Assembly: GCA_002360325.1 (NCBI GenBank)
Contig: DEQG01000137.1
Location: 3,655 to 9,933 of the forward strand
Length of the DNA: 6,279 nucleotides
Source: Salinicoccus sp. UBA3372
GTDB lineage: Bacteria; Bacillota; Bacilli; Staphylococcales; Salinicoccaceae
Reading direction: 5' to 3'
The notes beneath the pieces were generated by a model, which did no database searches, was not told the origin of the DNA, and worked only from the letters and a program-made list of their open reading frames with translations. This document shows, piece by piece, positions 1 to 6,279 of this stretch (positions within the stretch are counted from its first letter, which is position 1; each line of letters starts with the position of its first letter). Both the position numbers and the translations under genes were made by a program.

Positions 1-1174
1 TATACATAGGAATATCTGCGTCTTCGGTTTTTATTTCCATTAATATCGTATATATATCATCTTCTGTGACTTCTTTTTTCTGATCGGTAAGAAGTTTGAA
101 TTTCTTGAATGCTGTAGTAATTTCGTCTTCTGTAAGTTCAAGTTTGAACTCAGCCACTTTGTCTTTGAATGCATGACGTCCGGAATGTTTTCCAAGGAAT
201 AAAGTGTTCTCGGACACACCGACAAGTTCAGGTGTGATGATTTCATAAGTCTCGGCGTTTTTGAGTACGCCGTCCTGGTGAATGCCTGACTCATGTGCGT
301 ATGCGTTGCGGCCGATGACTGCTTTGTTCGCCTGGATGTACATGCCTGACAGTTTGCTGACAAGGTCGCTTGTCCGTTTGATTTCTTTCAGGACAAGTGA
401 TGTTTCGTACGGATAGAAGTCCTTGCGGATTTCAAGTGCAACGGCGATTTCTTCAAGCGCCGCATTCCCCGCCCGTTCACCGATGCCGTTGACGGCGCAC
501 TCGACTTGAGTCGCACCGTTCTCAACAGCGGCGATGGAGTTTGCAACTGCCATTCCGAGATCGTCGTGACAGTGGCATGAAAGGTGGACTTTATCGATGT
601 TCGGGACGTTTTCTGAAATCGTTTTGAACATCTGGCCGTATTCCTGAGGGGTTGTGAATCCTACAGTGTCCGGCAGGTTGATGACTGTCGCCCCCGCATC
701 GATGACCTTTTCAATGAGTTTTGTCAGGAAATCGATATCGGAACGTGTCGCATCTTCAGCTGAAAATTCAACTTCAGGAAACATCGTTTTCGCATATGTC
801 ACCATCTCGACGGATTTTGCCAGCACTTCCTCTTCAGACATCTTCAATTTATATTTCATATGAATCGGAGATGTTGCGAGGAAGATATGAATCCTCGGTT
901 TCGCAGTGTTTTTCAATGCTTCGTATGCACGGTCGATATCTTTCTGGTGCGTCCGTGCAAGTGCAGTCACTGAAGAGTTTTTAACAGTGTCCGCAATGAG
1001 CTTCACCGCTTCGAAATCCCCATCGGATGCTGCAGGAAAACCTGCCTCTATAATATCTACACCTAAGCGTTCAAGCTGCTTAGCGATTTCCAGTTTCTCA
1101 CTTTTATTTAGATTGACTCCCGGTGACTGTTCACCGTCTCTAAGTGTAGTATCAAAAATTTGAATATCAGCCAT
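1..1174 (-). CDS. leuA: 2-isopropylmalate synthase, 3' end outside window
   Basis: LeuA condenses acetyl-CoA with 2-oxoisovalerate to give 2-isopropylmalate, the first committed step of leucine synthesis, in the cytoplasm. I translated the frame by hand: it is open from the ATG at 1174 to base 1 with no stop or frameshift, giving 391 residues. Relatives are about 510 residues, so the C-terminal leucine-binding regulatory domain lies mostly outside. Visible family motifs are [12 protein letters not shown] at residues 8-19 (R12 and D13 of the active site), HCHDDLG from 201 (H201 and H203 metal ligands), NGIGERAGN at 229-237, HESGIHQDG at 294-302 and GKHSGRH at 328-334. The start is supported by an AAAGGA ribosome site at 1184-1189, 9 bases upstream, and by the family N-terminus. 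It begins 17 bases after the ilvC stop with no terminator between them, so it is co-transcribed with ilvC. Confidence 0.97.
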   Translation of the reverse strand, partial: MADIQIFDTTLRDGEQSPGVNLNKSEKLEIAKQLERLGVDIIEAGFPAASDGDFEAVKLIADTVKNSSVTALARTHQKDIDRAYEALKNTAKPRIHIFLATSPIHMKYKLKMSEEEVLAKSVEMVTYAKTMFPEVEFSAEDATRSDIDFLTKLIEKVIDAGATVINLPDTVGFTTPQEYGQMFKTISENVPNIDKVHLSCHCHDDLGMAVANSIAAVENGATQVECAVNGIGERAGNAALEEIAVALEIRKDFYPYETSLVLKEIKRTSDLVSKLSGMYIQANKAVIGRNAYAHESGIHQDGVLKNAETYEIITPELVGVSENTLFLGKHSGRHAFKDKVAEFKLELTEDEITTAFKKFKLLTDQKKEVTEDDIYTILMEIKTEDADIPMY

Positions 1175-1191
1175 TGCCAATCATCCTTTCA

Positions 1192-2223
<1,032 letters not shown>

Positions 2224-2742
2224 TTACACTATTAATGTTTGATAGTCTGAAACTTGTTTTTGCTGCTTGCCTCTTGTGAAAGCTGTAATGCCTGTGCGCG
2301 AAAGCTCTTTGATGCCGTATGGTGTCAGTAAATCTATAATTGCTTCAATCTTATCCGGTTTGCCGGTAACTTCAACAATTAACGAATCTTTCGAAATATC
2401 AAGTATCCGTGCCCTGAACGGTTCCACGATGCCGTTGATTTCAGAACGGCTCTGAGGTGTGGCAACCACTTTGATCAGACACAGTTCACGTGCCACTTTG
2501 TTCGTGTCCGTGATGTCATTCACTTTCAGGACATCAATCTGTTTATGGAGCTGTTTTGTCAGCTGTTCAATCTTCTGTGCCTCTTCAACGTCCACAACAA
2601 ATGTGATTTTCGAAATCCCTTCTATCTCCGTCTCGCCGACAGTGATACTTTCAATGTTGAACCCCCGGCGTGACAGGAGCCCTGTCACACGGTTTAAAAC
2701 CCCGCTGGAATTCTGAACAGTTGCTGTAATTATTCTTCGCAT
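2224..2742 (-). CDS. ilvN: acetolactate synthase small (regulatory) subunit, full-length type
   Basis: This is the regulatory subunit of acetohydroxyacid synthase (called ilvH in Bacillus); it activates the large subunit and confers valine feedback inhibition. The protein has 172 residues. Residues 1 to about 78 form an ACT domain with the hallmark segment [23 protein letters not shown] (14-36). N11, G14 and N29 correspond to valine-site positions known from E. coli IlvH. Residues about 80-155 match the C-terminal small-subunit domain (LCLIKV...[15 protein letters not shown]). Length agrees with Bacillus IlvH (about 170) and exceeds the roughly 84-residue version I recall from S. aureus. The gene overlaps the end of ilvB by 13 bases and has its own ribosome site at 2747-2754, so translation is probably coupled, keeping the two subunits in ratio. 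Confidence 0.96.
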   Translation of the reverse strand: MRRIITATVQNSSGVLNRVTGLLSRRGFNIESITVGETEIEGISKITFVVDVEEAQKIEQLTKQLHKQIDVLKVNDITDTNKVARELCLIKVVATPQSRSEINGIVEPFRARILDISKDSLIVEVTGKPDKIEAIIDLLTPYGIKELSRTGITAFTRGKQQKQVSDYQTLIV

Positions 2743-4475
2743 GGTTTCACCCCTATCATTTCGTGATTTCCTTTACCTGGTGCAACCATTGGAAATACAA
2801 GATCCAACTTGACGATTCTTGCATCGATCAGCGCAGGACCATCATGTTCAAATGCACTTTTCAATGTTTCCCGGACTTTATTTTCATCTTTCACCTGGAA
2901 AGCTTCAGCACCGAATGCTTCAGCAAGTTTTACGAAGTCAGGATTCTGATCCAGAAGTGATTCCGAATAACGCTCTTCATAAAACTCTTCCTGCCACTGT
3001 CTGACCATGCCCAGTGCCTCGTTGTTCACGATGACCACTTTTACAGGCAGGTTGTAATGCTTCAGCGTCTGCATTTCCTGCATGGTCATCTGGAAGCCGC
3101 CGTCTCCGACGATTGCAACTACAGTCGCATCTCTGTCACCAAGCTGTGCGCCGAGTGCCGCCGGCAGGCCGAAGCCCATTGTACCGAGGCCGCCGCTCGT
3201 TACGAAGCGGTTTGGCCGGTCCAGCTTGTAGAACTGTGCTGTCCACATCTGATGCTGCCCCACATCTGTTGTAACAATCGCTTCGCCGTCAGTTTCTTCA
3301 TATATCTGTTCGATCAGCCACTGAGGGGAAATCAGGTCGTCACTGCGTTCGTACCAGAAAGGTGAATCTGCTTTGTTGTCCATGACTTTCTGGTACCATT
3401 CGCTGTGGTCATCACATTCAACCGATGAATTCAACATGCGCTTCAATGCTTCTTTCGCATCGCCGACCACCGGGATGTGTGTTTCAATGTTCTTGCCGAT
3501 TTCAGCAGGGTCGATATCGATGTGGGCGACCTTTGCTTCAGGGGCGAAATGCTTGATTGCGCCTGTCAGCCTGTCATCGAAACGTGCACCGATGTTAATC
3601 AGGAAATCTGATTCGTATATTGCCATGTTCGCTGCATATGAACCGTGCATGCCGGCCATTCCGATCGACTGTTCATGAGTGCCCGGGAAAGTCCCAAGAC
3701 CAAGAAGTGTCGTCGTTACCGGGATTTTATGCTTTTCAGCGAATTCTCTTAATTCTTCACTGCCCTGTGCGAACTGTACGCCCGCTCCGGCTAAGATTAC
3801 TGGTTTTTTTGCTGTTTTCAATGCATTCATTACGCGTTTTATCTGCAGTGGATTCGGATTGACTGTCGGCTGATATCCCGGAAGATGGAAATCTGTATCA
3901 AATGTTTCTGTTACGACTTCCTGTGCAATGTTCTTCGGTATATCAACAACTACCGGCCCCGGTCTTCCCGTTGTTGCGATATGGAATGCTTCTCTTACTA
4001 TTCTTGGTAGATCCTTTATATCTGACACCTGGTAGTTATACTTCGTAATAGGAGTCGTCAGCCCTATTACATCCGCCTCCTGGAACGCGTCCGTACCGAT
4101 TACCGCCGATGACACCTGACCGGTGAAACATACGACCGGCAATGAGTCCATCATTGCATCCGTAATGCCGGTGATTAAGTTTGTAGCACCCGGACCGCTT
4201 GTTGCAATTACGACGCCGGCCTTGCCGGTTGTCCTTGCATATCCTTCAGCTGCGTGTATCAAACCTTGTTCGTGTCTGCATAAAATATGATTGAATGATG
4301 CATCGCTCTTATGGAGTGCATCATAAATCGGTAACACAGCACCTCCAGGATAGCCAAAAACTGTATCAACATTCTGATTAACTAATGCTTCAATTAAGAC
4401 ATCCGCACCCGTTATAAAATCTTCTTCAATTCTACTGTTCAACTGCGCTTCTTTTATTGCCAGTTCTGTCTTCAT
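2730..4475 (-). CDS. ilvB: acetolactate synthase large (catalytic) subunit, anabolic
   Basis: IlvB is the thiamine-diphosphate enzyme that condenses two pyruvates to 2-acetolactate, or pyruvate with 2-oxobutanoate to acetohydroxybutanoate. It has 581 residues, with domains in the usual order. The N-terminal ThDP pyrimidine-binding domain (about 20-185) holds the catalytic glutamate E69 in RHEQ and [15 protein letters not shown] (119-133). The central domain (about 210-345) holds RFDDR (298-302), a FAD-contacting signature of anabolic AHAS that argues against catabolic AlsS. The C-terminal pyrophosphate-binding domain (about 385-560) holds the GDGG...NN ThDP/Mg motif (457-460, 484-485) and RQWQ with W494, the position linked to herbicide sensitivity in relatives. 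A strong GAGGAGG ribosome site (4483-4489) precedes the ATG. It is the first gene after the T-box leader and is followed by the overlapping ilvN. Confidence 0.98.
   Translation of the reverse strand: MKTELAIKEAQLNSRIEEDFITGADVLIEALVNQNVDTVFGYPGGAVLPIYDALHKSDASFNHILCRHEQGLIHAAEGYARTTGKAGVVIATSGPGATNLITGITDAMMDSLPVVCFTGQVSSAVIGTDAFQEADVIGLTTPITKYNYQVSDIKDLPRIVREAFHIATTGRPGPVVVDIPKNIAQEVVTETFDTDFHLPGYQPTVNPNPLQIKRVMNALKTAKKPVILAGAGVQFAQGSEELREFAEKHKIPVTTTLLGLGTFPGTHEQSIGMAGMHGSYAANMAIYESDFLINIGARFDDRLTGAIKHFAPEAKVAHIDIDPAEIGKNIETHIPVVGDAKEALKRMLNSSVECDDHSEWYQKVMDNKADSPFWYERSDDLISPQWLIEQIYEETDGEAIVTTDVGQHQMWTAQFYKLDRPNRFVTSGGLGTMGFGLPAALGAQLGDRDATVVAIVGDGGFQMTMQEMQTLKHYNLPVKVVIVNNEALGMVRQWQEEFYEERYSESLLDQNPDFVKLAEAFGAEAFQVKDENKVRETLKSAFEHDGPALIDARIVKLDLVFPMVAPGKGNHEMIGVKPCEE
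2747..2754 (-). promoter_or_regulatory. ribosome binding site of ilvN inside ilvB
   Basis: The minus strand reads AGGGGTGA, ending 4 bases before the ATG at 2742-2740. It lies within the last codons of ilvB and fixes the overlapping ilvN start. The close spacing fits reinitiation by ribosomes finishing ilvB. Confidence 0.7.
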
Positions 4476-4512
4476 TGAAAAACCTCCTCATTCAATCACA
4501 TAATATTTTAAT

Positions 4513-4565
4513 AAAAAAACTCTTTTCTCACACTGCTACAAAGTAACAATGGGGAGAAAAGAGTT
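4513..4565 (-). terminator. T-box-controlled intrinsic terminator before ilvB
   Basis: On the minus strand, AACTCTTTTCTC (4565-4554) pairs perfectly over 12 bases with GAGAAAAGAGTT (4529-4518). The stem continues, after a small internal loop (CC/U), as nine more pairs CAUUGUUAC (4551-4543) / GUAGCAGUG (4539-4531) around a UUU loop. A run of seven T (4519-4513) follows. The hairpin competes with the antiterminator and is 23 bases upstream of the ilvB ribosome site. Confidence 0.95.
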
Positions 4566-4587
4566 CATTTGCTCACGGTACCACCCA
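4550..4587 (-). promoter_or_regulatory. T-box sequence and antiterminator
   Basis: The minus strand reads TGGGTGGTACCGTG at 4587-4574, a near-consensus T-box. A plausible antiterminator pairs UGGG (4587-4584) with CCCA (4553-4550), leaves the seven-base bulge UGGUACC (4583-4577), and pairs GUGAG (4576-4572) with UUCUC (4558-4554) across one U-U mismatch. The UGGU in the bulge would pair with a tRNA ACCA end. The 3' strand used here is also the 5' strand of the terminator, so the two folds exclude each other. Confidence 0.88.
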
Positions 4588-4592
4588 AGTTT

Positions 4593-4614
4593 GCCACTGC
4601 CTCGCGGCAGCAGC
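4593..4614 (-). ncRNA. T-box Stem III hairpin
   Basis: A nine-pair stem GCUGCUGCC (4614-4606) / GGCAGUGGC (4601-4593), including two G-U pairs, is closed by a GCGA (GNRA) tetraloop. It sits 5 bases upstream of the T-box sequence, the normal place for Stem III, which stacks on the antiterminator. Confidence 0.85.
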
Positions 4615-4619
4615 CTTAT

Positions 4620-4710
4620 GGTCTGCATGATGTAAGAAGAGGTAAATGTTAATAAGGAGTTAATTTATGGCGGTCATTCCATTTAATTTATGACTTACCT
4701 CATGCAGTCC
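4620..4710 (-). ncRNA. long T-box helix (Stem II position) with a large internal segment
   Basis: The minus-strand RNA segment 4707-4694 pairs with 4636-4623 at 13 of 14 positions; the exception is a G-A opposition at 4699/4631. Two further G-C pairs lie outside an A-A mismatch (4710-4709 with 4621-4620). An alternative register pairs GAGGUAA (4701-4695) with UUACCUC (4645-4639) perfectly, with CUGCAU/AUGCAG below it. The enclosed segment of about 57 bases has smaller possible hairpins (AUGG 4682-4679 with CCAU 4670-4667). Confidence 0.7.
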
Positions 4711-4773
4711 GTTTACTTAACGAGTGGCGAACACCCGGCTGTGCCTAATAAGTGATATACCTTTCAGCACAAC

Positions 4774-4870
4774 GCTCAGGGATGAGCATAAAGTTAACAT
4801 CGATCTGGGTTCTCAGCCGTGCCCCATTCTCTTTAAATCAATAGTGATAACTTTAAATTCCCTTCAAAGC
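4774..4870 (-). ncRNA. T-box Stem I with CUC (Leu) specifier at 4784-4786
   Basis: The pairing I can trace on the minus-strand RNA is as follows. The base helix is GCUU (4870-4867) with GAGC (4777-4774), flanked by GA steps fitting a K-turn. The next helix is AGGGA (4863-4859) with UCCCU (4782-4778). The specifier loop has AUUU (4858-4855) opposite AUGCUCA (4789-4783). Above it come helix AAAGUUA (4854-4848)/UAACUUU (4796-4790) and helix AUUGAU (4842-4837)/AUCGAU (4804-4799). An AAAGAGA internal region leads to the apical UGGG (4826-4823)/CCCA (4809-4806), whose loop contains GGCUGAGAA. The CUC codon is followed by A and then the lower helix and UGAGC, the spacing I recall from other T-boxes. 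The reading of CUC as specifier rests on that alignment. Confidence 0.85.
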
Positions 4871-4909
4871 TTTTTAAAGAATATTCAGTTCTTAATTAGT
4901 CTGATATTT

Positions 4910-4940
4910 CTGTAATATGATGTTGAAAGTTATATTACAG
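4910..4940. repeat. inverted repeat over the -10 and start site
   Basis: CTGTAATAT (4910-4918) and ATATTACAG (4932-4940) are perfect 9-base inverted repeats separated by 13 bases. The promoter-side arm contains the whole predicted -10 element and the other arm lies in the first transcribed bases. It could be an operator or chance AT-rich symmetry; only the downstream arm would be fully in the RNA, so a transcript hairpin is unlikely. Confidence 0.5.
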
Positions 4941-4960
4941 GCTTTCGACTAAGAAATCAA
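4932..4960 (-). promoter_or_regulatory. predicted sigma-A promoter of the ilvB-leuA unit
   Basis: The minus strand has TTGATT (-35, 4960-4955) and TAATAT (-10, 4937-4932) separated by exactly 17 bases. Transcription would start near 4925, about 55 bases before T-box Stem I, giving a leader of about 450 bases. No better pair is visible between the ilvD terminator and the leader. The start point is predicted, not measured. Confidence 0.7.
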
Positions 4961-4982
4961 CTGTTTTTATTAGATATTTTTA

Positions 4983-5006
4983 AATTATCTAAATTTTTAG
5001 TAATTG
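4983..5006. promoter_or_regulatory. two overlapping CodY-like motifs
   Basis: Compared with the CodY consensus AATTTTCWGAAAATT, bases 4983-4997 (AATTATCTAAATTTT) match 11 of 15 and bases 4992-5006 (AATTTTTAGTAATTG) match 11 of 15. They overlap by 6 bases, the arrangement I recall for CodY tandem sites. CodY is the branched-chain amino acid and GTP-responsive repressor of ilv-leu operons in Bacillus and Staphylococcus. The site lies about 23-46 bases upstream of the -35, so it would not block polymerase directly. Confidence 0.55.
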
Positions 5007-5019
5007 AAAACGATTACAA
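5004..5019. promoter_or_regulatory. cre site for CcpA
   Basis: TTGAAAACGATTACAA matches every position of the cre consensus WTGNAARCGNWWWCAW. Its centre is about 86 bases upstream of the predicted start. In B. subtilis the ilv-leu operon is activated by CcpA from an upstream cre at a comparable distance (about -96, from memory), so activation rather than repression is the likely role. The site shares 3 bases (5004-5006) with the distal CodY-like motif, suggesting competition. Confidence 0.75.
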
Positions 5020-5026
5020 TGCTTTC

Positions 5027-5038
5027 ACAATGCATTGT
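5027..5038. repeat. 12-base perfect palindrome ACAATGCATTGT
   Basis: The palindrome lies 8 bases from the cre. Its left part, ACAATGC, is repeated directly at 5016-5022, 11 bases away and overlapping the cre. This could be a binding site for an unidentified regulator, or chance. Confidence 0.45.
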
Positions 5039-5043
5039 TCGGA

Positions 5044-5069
5044 TTTTTAAACTTTTTTTAAGTTTTTTT
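5044..5069. other. phased A/T-tracts (probable intrinsic bend)
   Basis: Three T-runs on the plus strand at 5044-5048, 5053-5059 and 5063-5069 are centred at about 5046, 5056 and 5066, a 10-base period, one helical turn apart. Such phasing is known to bend DNA. It lies about 120-145 bases upstream of the predicted start, just outside the cre. Confidence 0.6.
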
Positions 5070-5113
5070 GTGTTTTATAGTATACCGCTGCATCGATTGC
5101 GAATTATAGACAT

Positions 5114-5150
5114 AAAAAAACCCGTACGATACAGTCATCGTCCGGGTTTT
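5114..5150 (-). terminator. intrinsic terminator of ilvD
   Basis: AAAACCCG (5117-5124) pairs with CGGGTTTT (5143-5150) over 8 bases, then after one mismatch ACGAT (5126-5130) pairs with ATCGT (5137-5141), around a six-base loop. On the minus strand the GC-rich stem is followed by seven T (5120-5114). It begins 8 bases after the ilvD stop and separates ilvD from the downstream unit. The plus-strand side also has T-rich flanks (TTTTATTTT), so it may act in both directions. Confidence 0.93.
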
Positions 5151-5157
5151 ATTTTCA

Positions 5158-6279
5158 TCACTTCTGATAAAGATCGTCTCTGTTCAGGAAATCGGTCACA
5201 GCTCCGAGGGAGGAGTTGGATACGATATGTGCATACTTGCCGAGAACGCCTTTCTTATAAAGCGGCGGCAGCTCGAGTTTATCTGCACGTGCTTTCATCT
5301 CTTCATTTGAAACCTGCATCGTAATCTCTTTCGTATCCTGGTCGATCGTTACGACATCGCCTGTCTGAACGAGCGCCACCGGTCCGCCTTCCTGAGCTTC
5401 AGGCGCAATATGGCCGACGACCAGTCCGCGGGTGCCTCCGGAGAATCTGCCGTCAGTAAGGAGCGCGACATCTTCGCCGAGTCCTTTACCGGAAATCAGG
5501 CTGGACAGTGACAGCATCTCAGGCATGCCCGGTCCGCCTTTCGGTCCGACGTAGCGCACGATGACGACGTCGCCTTTGACGATTTCGTTCTCCATGACCG
5601 CATCGATGGCTTCCTGCTCGGTATCGAATACTTTCGCAGTCCCTTCGTGACGGCGCACTTTCACGCCGGACACTTTCGCAACCGCACCAAGCGGTGCAAG
5701 ATTCCCTTTCAGTACAATCAGAGGACCGTCTGCACGTTTAGGGTTATCAAGTGGCATCACTACATCCTGACCATCTTTAAGGTGCTCGACCTCTTCAAGG
5801 TTTTCGGCAATCGTCTTGCCTGTAACCGTCAGACAGTCACCGTGGATCAGGCCGTTCTCATATAGATACTTCATGACCCCCTGTACGCCGCCGACATTGT
5901 AAAGATCCTGGAAGACGTACTTTCCGCTCGGTTTAAGATCAGCCAGATGCGGTACTTTTTCCTGCATCACGTTGAAGTCGTCGATGGACAGTTCCACTTC
6001 TGCTGCGTGCGCAATCGCCAGCAGGTGAAGGATCGCATTCGTCGAACCGCCAAGAGCGTATACGACAGTGATCGCATTTTCAAAAGCTTCTTTAGTCAGA
6101 ATGTCTTTAGGATAGATGTCCTTTTCAAGCAGGTTCAGAACCGCCTGACCCGCTTCGTATACATCCTGCTCCTTGTCTTTCGACACTGCAGGATTTGACG
6201 CCGAGCCCGGAAGACTCATGCCCATCGCTTCAAGCGCTGCAGCCATGGAGTTCGCCGTGTACATGCCGCCGCAGCCGCC
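5158..6279 (-). CDS. ilvD: dihydroxy-acid dehydratase, 5' end outside window
   Basis: IlvD is an iron-sulfur enzyme that dehydrates the 2,3-dihydroxy acids to the 2-oxo acids of Val and Ile, the third common step. The frame is open to the window edge: GGCGG precedes the internal Met codon at 6264, so that Met is not the start. The fragment has 373 residues of a family length near 560; about 190 N-terminal residues, including the first two cluster cysteines, lie outside. The visible [10 protein letters not shown] motif supplies the third cluster cysteine (codon 6271-6273; C195 in E. coli). [11 protein letters not shown] and [16 protein letters not shown] follow, then the dehydratase signature [13 protein letters not shown], whose serine (codon 5440-5442) is the proposed catalytic base in relatives. 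The C-terminal swivel domain is complete to DDLYQK. It is followed at once by its own terminator, so it is transcribed separately from ilvB unless read-through occurs. Confidence 0.98.
   Translation of the reverse strand, partial: GGCGGMYTANSMAAALEAMGMSLPGSASNPAVSKDKEQDVYEAGQAVLNLLEKDIYPKDILTKEAFENAITVVYALGGSTNAILHLLAIAHAAEVELSIDDFNVMQEKVPHLADLKPSGKYVFQDLYNVGGVQGVMKYLYENGLIHGDCLTVTGKTIAENLEEVEHLKDGQDVVMPLDNPKRADGPLIVLKGNLAPLGAVAKVSGVKVRRHEGTAKVFDTEQEAIDAVMENEIVKGDVVIVRYVGPKGGPGMPEMLSLSSLISGKGLGEDVALLTDGRFSGGTRGLVVGHIAPEAQEGGPVALVQTGDVVTIDQDTKEITMQVSNEEMKARADKLELPPLYKKGVLGKYAHIVSNSSLGAVTDFLNRDDLYQK

Larger units (their letters stand above)
4513..4925 (-). promoter_or_regulatory. T-box riboswitch leader of ilvB (tRNA-Leu type)
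   Basis: This non-coding leader carries every major T-box element in order. There is a Stem I with K-turn, specifier loop and apical loop (4774-4870), a small hairpin (4721-4736: CGGGUG/CACUCG, loop UUCGC), and a long helix (4620-4710). These are followed by a GNRA-capped Stem III (4593-4614), the T-box sequence TGGGTGGTACCGTG (4574-4587) and a terminator (4513-4565). Established behaviour of the family: uncharged tRNA pairs its anticodon with the specifier and its NCCA end with the UGGN bulge, stabilising the antiterminator so the downstream genes are transcribed. The specifier CUC and bulge UGGU (matching an ACCA end) both fit tRNA-Leu. The 5' end is estimated from the predicted promoter. 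The terminator ends 23 bases before the ilvB ribosome site. Confidence 0.95.

Noticed and set aside
40..363. Minus-strand frame of 107 codons at the left end
   Set aside because: It overlaps leuA in another frame on the same strand; the leuA frame carries all family motifs and continues through.
3057..3365. Plus-strand open frame of 102 codons opposite ilvB
   Set aside because: It lies wholly opposite conserved IlvB codons for the ThDP domain; the amino acid pattern is that of a complementary-strand shadow. The same holds for the other plus-strand frames opposite leuA, ilvN, ilvB and ilvD.
4720..4733. Match to the 16S rRNA-like string GAGTGGCGAAC
   Set aside because: The match is short, sits in the 4721-4736 T-box hairpin and has no flanking rRNA similarity; chance.
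4724..4915. Plus-strand open frame of 63 codons in the intergenic region
   Set aside because: It is antisense to T-box Stem I and the promoter, has no convincing ribosome site and no recognisable protein features; RNA structure explains the sequence.
5020..5037. Possible Rex (NADH-responsive repressor) site, half-site TTGTGA on the minus strand
   Set aside because: The second half-site is not present (TGTAAT instead of TCACAA), so only half of the palindrome exists.
4901..5157. Undescribed gene system or mobile element in the intergenic region
   Set aside because: No insertion sequence ends, recombination sites, CRISPR-like repeats or credible small genes were seen; terminator, promoter, activator/repressor sites and T-box account for most of it.

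Overview
The window carries the start of a branched-chain amino acid (Ile/Val/Leu) biosynthesis locus, all on the minus strand. In transcription order (right to left) it holds ilvD (5' end cut off by the window), an intrinsic terminator, a 682-base regulatory intergenic region, then ilvB, ilvN, ilvC and leuA (3' end cut off). No plus-strand gene is supported. The proteins, strong AGGAGG-type ribosome sites, T-box leader and CcpA/CodY-type sites point to a low-to-moderate GC Firmicute. The look is that of a Staphylococcaceae relative (Salinicoccus/Jeotgalicoccus/Macrococcus-like), but this placement is inference. The full-length, Bacillus-like IlvN argues against a typical Staphylococcus aureus arrangement.

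Region by region: 5158-6279 is the C-terminal two thirds of dihydroxy-acid dehydratase, closed by a strong hairpin terminator 8 bases after its stop. Bases 4476-5157 are non-coding and densely regulatory. Reading toward ilvB they hold phased A-tracts, a 12-base palindrome, a full-consensus cre site, two CodY-like motifs overlapping by 6 bases, a sigma-A-type promoter with a 17-base spacer, an inverted repeat over the -10 and start region, and a complete T-box riboswitch with a Leu (CUC) specifier ending in a terminator. Bases 1-4475 hold the tightly packed ilvB-ilvN-ilvC-leuA genes, with gaps of -13, 30 and 17 bases.

Together, IlvB/IlvN (acetohydroxyacid synthase), IlvC (ketol-acid reductoisomerase) and IlvD convert pyruvate, or pyruvate plus 2-oxobutanoate, to the 2-oxo acids of Val and Ile. 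LeuA diverts 2-oxoisovalerate to leucine. The control region suggests three inputs: carbon status (CcpA at cre), branched-chain amino acid/GTP status (CodY), and charging of tRNA-Leu (T-box). This is the logic known for Bacillus subtilis ilv-leu, here placed directly downstream of a separately terminated ilvD. I see no unknown gene system; the novelty, if any, is in the architecture of the intergenic control region.
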